NCBI GenBank assembly: GCA_028023455.1
Contig: JAQFVV010000030.1
Span: forward strand, 4,794,501 to 4,858,500
Direction of reading: 5' to 3'
From: Epiperipatus broadwayi
Taxonomy: Eukaryota; Onychophora; Udeonychophora; Euonychophora; Peripatidae
DNA length: 64,000 nucleotides
Position numbers and translations under genes: made by a program. Shown piece by piece: positions 56,880-64,000 of this stretch (position 1 is the first letter of the stretch; each line of letters starts with the position of its first letter). The notes beneath the pieces are model-generated. The model did not search any database. It was not told where the DNA came from and saw only the letters and a program-made list of their open reading frames with translations.

Positions 56880-58170
56880 ATTTTTATTTAGAAATATTTG
56901 GGGAATAAAAATGGAAACTAAAAAAATGGAAGTGCATATATCTTATTTAAGTAATCTAAATTTTCATATATATTGCTTACAATAACTCTTCATATACATT
57001 TTAATGCAAAAATCTTTTTTTAATGATTCATTTATTTTCCTGACAGTTTCGACTGTCCTGCAGTCTTCATCAGAGCTATCTTAAATTCCTCTACCTTTTA
57101 ATGATTTCTTTATTTTCCTGACAGTTTCGACTGTCCTGCAGTCTTCATCAGAGATATCTTTAATTCCTCTGTCCTGCAGTCTTCATTTGAGCTATCTTAA
57201 AAGATAGCTGTGATGAAGACAGCTAGACAGTCGAAACTGTCAGGAAAATAAAGAAATCATTAAAAAGGGTTTTTTTGCTTTAAAGTGCATATGAAGGGGT
57301 TATTGTAAGCAATATATATATGAATATATAAAGAAATGCTAAAAAAGTGAAAAGAGAAAAATAAGAATATAATCTAAATTTTGCAGATGATGGGTTTGTT
57401 TTTGCAAATAGTGCTTCAGAATTACAAGAAATGTTGCAAGAGTTATCAAATGAAAGGGGAAAAGTAGGTTTAAAAAAAAAATGCTCAAACCACTAATGTT
57501 CAAGTTCTCAGAAAAAGAAAATAAAGATTTATATTGATGAATTAAATTGAAAGGTGACAAACCTCTTGCACTTATTATAATACTTATCTGACAGCCAATC
57601 AGATGTTATGATGGCTGTTGAATAGCAATCAAACTGTAAACACAAGACAGAGAATTTTATAAGAAAAAGGCAGTCCACCCTCTTCTTTATTTGTCTTTCT
57701 ATATATCTAAGCCAGTCTAAAGCATTTAGGTTTGAAAGCGTGAAGCTTTAAATATCTTTAATTTCAACTAACTGCCTGTGCTTTATAAAAATAAATATTG
57801 ATGAATTGTTAATTTCACGGTCAAATATTACGGTAATGCAGAATATTATGGATAAAATTTCTCATAGTATTAAATATGAATCAAGTCTTTTTTGGTAGAA
57901 ATCATCTGATATTAAAAGAAAATGTATCTATATGTCTGAAAAGTAAGGTTTTAATCCATGCACTCTATCATTTCTTGCAAATAGATATTTCAGATCACGA
58001 GGAAAAATAAAGTGATCAAAAATGAAAGACGAGGATGTGAGAGTAAACAGATATCATTGACATTATGAAATGACTTATTATTAGAAGAAAACAGATGAGC
58101 AGATGAAGTCAAATAAGAAAGTTTGCTATTATGGTGTGAAAAAGAGAAACTATGAATTGGAAAAGTGGGA
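56880..58170 (+). pseudogene. RTE LINE copy R9, plus strand, interrupted in the catalytic box
   Basis: 56880-56964 encodes MEVHISYLSNLN. After the insertion the frame resumes at 57383 with FADDGFVFANSASELQEMLQ, the RT catalytic FADD box and following helix. A further insertion-like block without homology lies at about 57560-57785. The C-terminal part (IMDKISHSIKYESSLF) is traced at 57840-58130. The satellite at 58172 begins within its 3' part. All frames are broken. Confidence 0.7.
56965..57369. mobile_element. Family E palindrome (E4) splitting the RT active-site box
   Basis: 405 bp between perfect 13-bp duplications TAATCTAAATTTT (56952-56964 and 57370-57382). One arm is partly triplicated (GACAGTTTCGACTGTCCTGC at 57045 and 57121, and a shortened third copy at about 57170). 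The other arm has GATGAAGACAGCTAGACAGT and CGAAACTGTCAGG. Confidence 0.9.
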
Positions 58171-59122
58171 ACAACGCTGGACTTGCATCTTGCAATCTAT
58201 CAAAGCTGGACTTGCATCTTGCAATCTATCAAAGCTGGACTTTCATCCTGCAATCGATCAAAGCTGGACTTGCATCCTGCAATCGATCAAAGCTGGACTT
58301 GCATCCTGCAATCGATCAAAGCTGGACTTTCATCCTGCAATCGATCAAAGCTGGACTTGCATCCTGCAGATCGATCAAAGCTGGACTTGCATCCTGCAAC
58401 CGATCAAAGCTGGACTTGCATCCTGCAATCGATCAAAGCTGGACTTTCATCCTGCAATCGATCAAAGCTGGACTTGCATCCTGCAATCGATCAAAGCTGG
58501 ACTTGCATCCTGCAATCGATCAAAGCTGGACTTGCATCCTGCAATCGATCAAAGCTGGACTTTCATCCTGCAATCGATCAAAGCTGGACTTGCATCCTGC
58601 AATCGATCAAAGCTGGACTTGCATCCTGCAATCGATCAAAGCTGGACTTGCATCCTGCAATCGATCAAAGCTGGACTTTCATCCTGCAATCGATCAAAGC
58701 TGGACTTGCATCCTGAAATCGATCAAAGCTGGACTTGCATCCTGCAATCGATCAAAGCTGGACTTGCATCCTACAATCGATCAAAGCTGGACTTTCATCC
58801 TGCAATCGATCAAAGCTGGACTTGCATCCTGCAATCGATCAAAGCTGGACTTGCATCCTGCAATCGATCAAAGCTGGACTTGCATCCTGCAATCGATCAA
58901 AGCTGGACTTGCATCCTGCAATCGATCAAAGCTGGACTTGCATCCTGCAATCGATCAAAGCTGGACTTTCATCCTGCAATCGATCAAAGCTGGACTTGCA
59001 TCCTGCAATCGATCAAAGCTGGACTTGCATCCTGCAATCGATCTCTAATGGCTCAAAATCATCATGACCATTTTATATTCTATAGAATCACTCGTAACAA
59101 ATTAATTATTAAAAATTTTTAA
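58103..59122 (+). other. 339-codon frame through the satellite, probably not a gene
   Basis: An ATG at 58103 opens a frame that reads the array as a 29-residue repeat made of three phases: IDQSWTCILQ, SIKAGLASCN and RSKLDLHPA. It shifts phase at the 1-bp insertion. The 25 residues before the array come from the decayed RTE C-terminus, and the 3' end is short AT-rich sequence. Equal openness of the other two frames argues that the frame is a by-product of the repeat. If transcribed it would give a repetitive, Cys- and Ser-rich protein. Confidence 0.3.
58172..59043 (+). repeat. 29-bp satellite array, about 30 units
   Basis: The unit is GCTGGACTTGCATCCTGCAA plus TCGATCAAA. Thirty consecutive units are countable, with one 1-bp insertion (58378) and few other changes. 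Units with TTTC in place of TTGC occur at positions 3, 6, 10, 14, 18, 22 and 28, so in the middle the array is a four-unit (116-bp) higher-order repeat. The first two units carry CTTGCAATCTATC instead of CCTGCAATCGATC. All three plus-strand frames are open, because 29 is not a multiple of 3 and no phase holds a stop. Confidence 0.97.
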
Positions 59123-59255
59123 ATTTTATTTATCAATTTAATTAGAAAATATATTTCTAATATTTTTCATTTTATTTTCTCTGTATACTATTACATACTT
59201 AACAATAAAAAATTTCAGAAATAACAATAAGCTTTTACAAAAAAAGAATATTGTT

Positions 59256-59340
59256 GTTTTTTTTATATGTCAAAGCGTTGACCGGGAAGCAAACCGCTTG
59301 GAAGGCAGCTATGCTAACCTCTAGGCCACAAACGCTTGAC
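59256..59340 (-). mobile_element. Family D tRNA-like mini-retroposon (D4)
   Basis: Minus-strand copy: GTCAAGCGTTTGTGGCCTAG...GCGGTTTGCTTCCCGGTC, then CAACGCTTTGACATAT and an A run. The flanks AAAAAAGAATATTGTT and AAAAAAGAATGTTGTT differ at one position. Confidence 0.8.
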
Positions 59341-59486
59341 AAAAAAGAATGTTGTTAAGACTAAATTACAATGGATTATAAAATACAAAACCTTTTGCAA
59401 GAAAACAATCATTATTGGTTTGTTTTTGCTGTTGTAATTATATGTTGCACTATTTCCATAATCTAGATATAATTGTTAAATAACAT

Positions 59487-59575
59487 TAGAGATCAGCGCA
59501 TCTGCCTTGGAAGCTGTTGCTTGCAAACAGTTGTTGCGGGTTTGCTTCCCAGCCGATGCTTTGACGTATGGAAAA
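59487..59575 (+). mobile_element. Family D copy (D5)
   Basis: GCGCATCTGCCTTGGAAGCT, GCGGGTTTGCTTCCCAGCC, CGATGCTTTGACGTATGG and A run. The 5' part is shorter than in D3. Duplication not determined. Confidence 0.7.
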
Positions 59576-59584
59576 AATAAAAAT

Positions 59585-59850
59585 TTACATGTATTTTAAT
59601 TGTTCAAATACATTCAACTGTTAAATAGCACACAGATTAATATATAATACAATATTTTAAGTGGTATGATTCTCATAGGTGTTGCTTGCCTGACCAGTGA
59701 TAGTGCTACCATAGGAATTGAACTTGGGCGATATATCAGATTCATGAATAACAATTTTAAGCTGATGCATTAAAAAAATAAGCTAATGATGGCATAGTTG
59801 GTAAGAAAATCACCTTAAACTCAATATTTAAATACAAAGATAGTATATAT
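59585..59850 (-). mobile_element. SINE family C with inverted head (C3)
   Basis: The minus-strand element runs from a B-box region (GGAATTGAACTTGGG, 59715) to the tail with TGACCAGTGATAGTGC. A second, plus-strand head (GATGGCATAGTTGGTAAG) lies at about 59787. Confidence 0.65.
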
Positions 59851-59861
59851 ACTTAAGCTAG

Positions 59862-60050
59862 ATGTAATTAGACAGGGTTTGAATCCAGACTTTCAAGCTC
59901 CCTTTAGACATCCAGTCCATCTTATACATCCAATACCATGACCACATGCATATAAAAAAGATAAATGATCTCCAATATGCATATTTCATGCTGAACCAGC
60001 ACTCATCAGTTGATCCAGATTATCATCTCCCACACATATATATTATAACC
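59862..60050. mobile_element. Family B copy
   Basis: AGACAGGGTTTGAATCCAGA at 59870 and GCACTCATCAGTTGATCC at 60000. Not palindromic here. Confidence 0.65.
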
Positions 60051-63000
60051 TACACTCCCAACACCACTCACATACATTACATGAGCGAAATGCCCAGGCG
60101 CCAGTTCTATTAATGAATAGAACAATGTAACAAGATATATGATACAAAATTATTATTGAGACTCTTCAATTAAGTCTATGTTCAGCTCAGCTCAGTGGGA
60201 GGCTATAGGCAACTCATAAGATATATGATGATAAATGAATTAAAGAAATATTACAAAACATTTAATATAAGGTAAATTCCTTTGTTAATTAATTGTATGA
60301 TAACGAATCATAATGTTTATTGGTACAGTCTATTAAAATATACTTTAAACTTAATTTCTTCCTTTATCCAAGTATAACATATATCACCTTGCTATAATTA
60401 TATTCCTAAATAATTCTATGACTTGGCATATCATAATCTAAACATCTACTTTAATGCCGATCAAGAAATAAACAATAAGATCTCAGGGAATTTAACGAAC
60501 ACAGTTGAATTAAATAAAATACATTGGCCCATAAGTTATAATTATAAAGTATGATAAAATGTAATGAAACAAATTGACTAAATATTTTACTGTGTTTCAA
60601 TAAATAAGATTATGACAGAAATAGGGTATTTTAATCTCATATCATCATCTAACAAATATACCAACTTGGCAACCTTTCTAATACATTTATCCAGTGGCAA
60701 ATGTTCCTTATAGTGTTTGGATTAAGAAACCAATATTGTCAGACACCAGCAAATCTGATATCATAACTATAAAATAATATATCTACTCTATAATAGATTT
60801 ATGAAATGTGGAAATTGAAACACGAATGTACACAAGAATAACTTAAGACACAGTTTTTAATAAATAAACAAATCATTTATTACATTGAAAAAATTTAGTT
60901 TAATATGATATTTCTTTTTTTCACAATAGGACTACTTGTCTTACAGATTTCAAATTATCCAATAAACTTTGAGTATCAGTTTGGGATTATCCCATCATAT
61001 AACATTATTTATACCTTTTTGAAATCAGAAATTAACAACAAAACTTAAATCTGCATACTTGTTTTGTTTAAGTGTTTCACTTAAACATAATTAAACAGAA
61101 CTACATAATATACTATATTATTAGCACAATAAATATTTATGAGAGGATTTCTATTAATTAATAAAATAAATCAAGCTAAGATATTTGGCCATCAACAAAG
61201 CAACCTTTTCTTACTAATGAAACAATCATTTTTGATTACAAATACCTTTTCACGCACAACAATGAAATCATATTTATTCTGATGGTTTGATGATTTATAA
61301 TTCTGTATTAAATAAATATACTGTGTTTTAAAACATTTATTTCCCAATTTAATTTCAACAACTTTATACCTTTATATTCGCGATATTGTTCATATTATGT
61401 GTGTGTGTCAAGCAACAATAATAGAAAACAATCTTTTCTTTTAAACTATCCATTCATCAAGACAATATTAAATAATTACTTTATTTCGGACAATGTCGTA
61501 CCCATCAGTAAAATAAGACACTACTAATATTACATCAAGAATTTGACTTAGCTATTTATCTGGCCACATTTTAAATAACAGAGCTATATATTCATGATTA
61601 TACAGACTAAACGTTCAAAAGGGAATTCGCATGAGGAGCGAATAAACTCTTTACTTAATACTTCTACAATAATTCATCTAATTCTAAAATATACTGCTGG
61701 TGGGGACTTTTCCTCATCACCAAGACTCTAAGAAAAACATCACTTAACTTCAAACTATCATTTCATAATATGCGTATAATATAAACTAGGCTCTACTCAT
61801 GGAAATTATTAAAATATACTAAATAAACAAAATCTTTTATCCCTACAAATATTAGAATGCATCCAGATTACTTTCTATTCACAAAGCTCTTCTACATGTC
61901 TAACATTATATTTACGCACTGGCTGATAAATACACACAGATAACATACTAATCCGTTCAATTCTATAGAATACGACACATCCGAAATTTATACGTAAAAT
62001 ATTCACAAACGGAACTTTATTAAACAAATGTCATAACTGTGCAAAACAGACGCACACATGCGTGGATAAGAATATACACAAAAAAAAAAATAATTTAAGT
62101 TACATACTATGCAGATAATATGGTAATTAAATAATACATTAAGGTATTATTTTTAATTCAGAATAAACTTTAAGTTACTTTTAAAATTTAATAGTTATAA
62201 TTATTACGAACGAACTTTCTTTATCATATCTAGCAAACTATTTCAGTTATACGTTTGTTGATTTTAAAGCCAAAATTCTCATTTTGAAATAATAAAATCT
62301 ATAAAATAAATGTAAACCTCTCTCTAACGATATGATAAATAAATAAAAATATATTTCTTTTCTCTACCTTCGTAAAAGAAAAATAAGACATATTTTTACA
62401 AAATCAATTTTTACCAACGTATCCACTGCTTGTGAATACGCATTCCAAGATGATCTAGGAGATCATAATAACCCAAATTATAAATAAAACATAATAATAA
62501 GTATGCCTATCTATCTATAATATACATTCATAATGACAAGCAATAAAAAAAAAATAAAGGAACAAAAGTTATTTGTTCTGTGACTGAAAGTATAAAAAGT
62601 ACGCTTGCAAAGTTCTAATCCGGGTTTATGAAACAATATGGGGACGGATTCCAAACTGAATTTGAACATAAAATGAATTTCTGTAGGCTAATCAAAACAA
62701 ATATATAATCATAACTTAAATATAATCCAGCACTTCCAATGTTCATAGCATCACTATTTGAGCTACTAAATCACGCATAAGTAATCAATTTCTCTTTTAT
62801 TATGACGGAAATATAAGGCATTAGCTACAGTTGAACAGGAATTATTTTATTCACTCCATAGTAGTTTTAAATTAAGTATGCTATTATTCTTAATAGTTTT
62901 CTTAAATAGCATTTGACACTTTATAATCTAATATACGCATAGTTTATTTTTTGAAATATTGCCAATTAAGATATCATGATTCATTAGTAATTCCACAATT

Positions 63001-64000
63001 AATACTTTATTATTATAGTGCATTTTTTTTATCGAAGGAACAGAAATTGCACCGCAGTTCAGTCCTTCTATCCGATTTAAGTAAATATTTAATGAGGAGT
63101 GTCCTTTGGTTATTTGAAATAATTCACATTTTTATTTCTTTCATTAAATACATATTATTTTTAGAAATACCAGATAAATAAATACTGTCACTTTTTTTTA
63201 TAATTAATTGAAGCGTGGCATGATATATCAAAATACACATATCCTTAATTTTGCATTTAACTCTCATAAAAGTATAACGCAGAAGATGGTGAAAAATCAA
63301 AATAAATTCTGAAAAACAGTCCTGCATACGTTTCCAAGATATATTAGAAGACACACGTGGATTAATTATATAACAATAATGTTCATGCACTCTATCTTCT
63401 TTCTTAATTATAGATAAATAAAGTAATGCCATCTTAACACTAACGATATACATTTTCAAATATTAATAATTATGAGTTGGTTAATTCAAATGTTTAAAAT
63501 TAAGGAGAGAAATGAAAAACCAATGTACCTTCCTAAATTTTTTAGCACTGTATTTTTTTTATCTCAACTCTCTGTTAAATCAAAAAAGGTCATTTCCCTT
63601 CAAACAGGTCAACTCCCACATTTTTGCACCCAAACTAATTACATATTCAAAAAAAATCCTTTCTAAAAAAATCATTATGATTTTTTTTTAACAAGTAAAT
63701 CAAGACAAAAAAATAATATTAGTAAAAAAAAAAATAACTTTTATAAACTGGAAATGAATATTAATTAACTGTTAAACAAAATGATGAATAACTTATTTAA
63801 TTTATAAAATGATTCACCTATCCAAATACCCATTAATCATTGAAAAGAAATATATTTGTTAAATTAAAGATAATTTCTGTACCTTAAATATCTTCAGGTT
63901 AAATTTACTATTGTTTAATGTTTTTAGAAGATGAAAATGAAGTGAAAATGATGCAGTCATATATGCATGCACATACACTATACTATAAATATTAAACTAT
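60051..64000. other. Long AT-rich region, nothing recognised
   Basis: No retroelement motif, satellite or structured RNA was seen in nearly 4 kb. The frames at 62951-63181, 63124-63459 (minus, 111 codons) and 63472-63666 have no recognised motif. The 63124-63459 frame is the longest and could hold an exon, but nothing supports it. The region may be ordinary intergenic or intronic DNA. Confidence 0.4.

Noticed and set aside
58172-59043. CRISPR array
   Set aside because: The 29-bp units are directly adjacent with no unique spacers, and the context is animal retroelement DNA. It is a satellite.
58152-59048. Three overlapping long proteins in the satellite
   Set aside because: All three frames are open only because the unit has no stop in any phase. 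No start context, splice site or non-repeat domain supports translation.
63124-63459. 111-aa minus-strand frame as a gene
   Set aside because: No motif, homologous repeat or splice or polyA context recognised. A chance frame is possible, so it was left inside the unassigned region.
1-64000. Naming the source species
   Set aside because: The element mix points to an invertebrate animal, but no diagnostic host gene is recognisable, so a species or order call would be a guess.

Overview
The window is animal nuclear DNA, most likely from an invertebrate. It is strongly AT-rich by eye, shows no operon-like gene packing, and has introns or polyA signals around its one plausible host exon. It is dominated by retroelements typical of invertebrate genomes: RTE-type LINEs, Penelope-like elements (PLEs) with GIY-YIG endonucleases, a Ty3/Gypsy element, an L1/Tx1-like LINE and tRNA-derived short retroposons. 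I cannot name the species; a chelicerate or mollusc would fit, but that is inference.

Layout. 0.3-6 kb holds a decayed Gypsy gag, a PLE endonuclease fragment, a foldback element, a SINE and two head-to-tail copies of a second PLE lineage. At 6.04-6.83 kb lies the best host-gene candidate, a terminal exon with a cysteine-rich C-terminus and polyA signals. Between 7184 and 12485 sits a complete but inactivated Ty3/Gypsy element with two LTRs and a 5-bp target duplication (AGTAT). 12.6-16 kb is a set of nested inverted repeats. 16.8-18.2 kb is a degraded host-like coding sequence split by a tiny tRNA-like retroposon. 18.9-21.5 kb is noncoding and of different texture, followed by a perfect 69-bp hairpin.

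From 22.8 to 34.9 kb and again from 48.8 to 58.2 kb the DNA is mostly fragments of one RTE LINE family on both strands, cut by short palindromic elements. 35.2-40.2 kb is one giant foldback element with ~1.3-kb arms, itself carrying a 2.1-kb LTR-like insertion, and the whole sits inside a PLE fragment. 40.5-43.1 kb holds PLE fragments of at least two lineages, including a ~1.3-kb palindrome. 43.4-46.0 kb is an L1/Tx1-like LINE. 58172-59043 is a 29-bp satellite of about 30 units. 60-64 kb holds nothing I recognise.

The main pattern is that several unrelated short families (called here A, B, C and E), plus a PLE, occur as inverted head-to-head copies. Family A and E insertions are usually bounded by 8-13 bp target duplications, and many sit inside RTE copies. 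This looks like retroposition that produces palindromes, perhaps by PLE-type machinery. Family A and the PLE-tail family E also carry CTGATGA...GAAAC motifs resembling a hammerhead ribozyme core, with defects noted below. No complete protein-coding host gene is visible.
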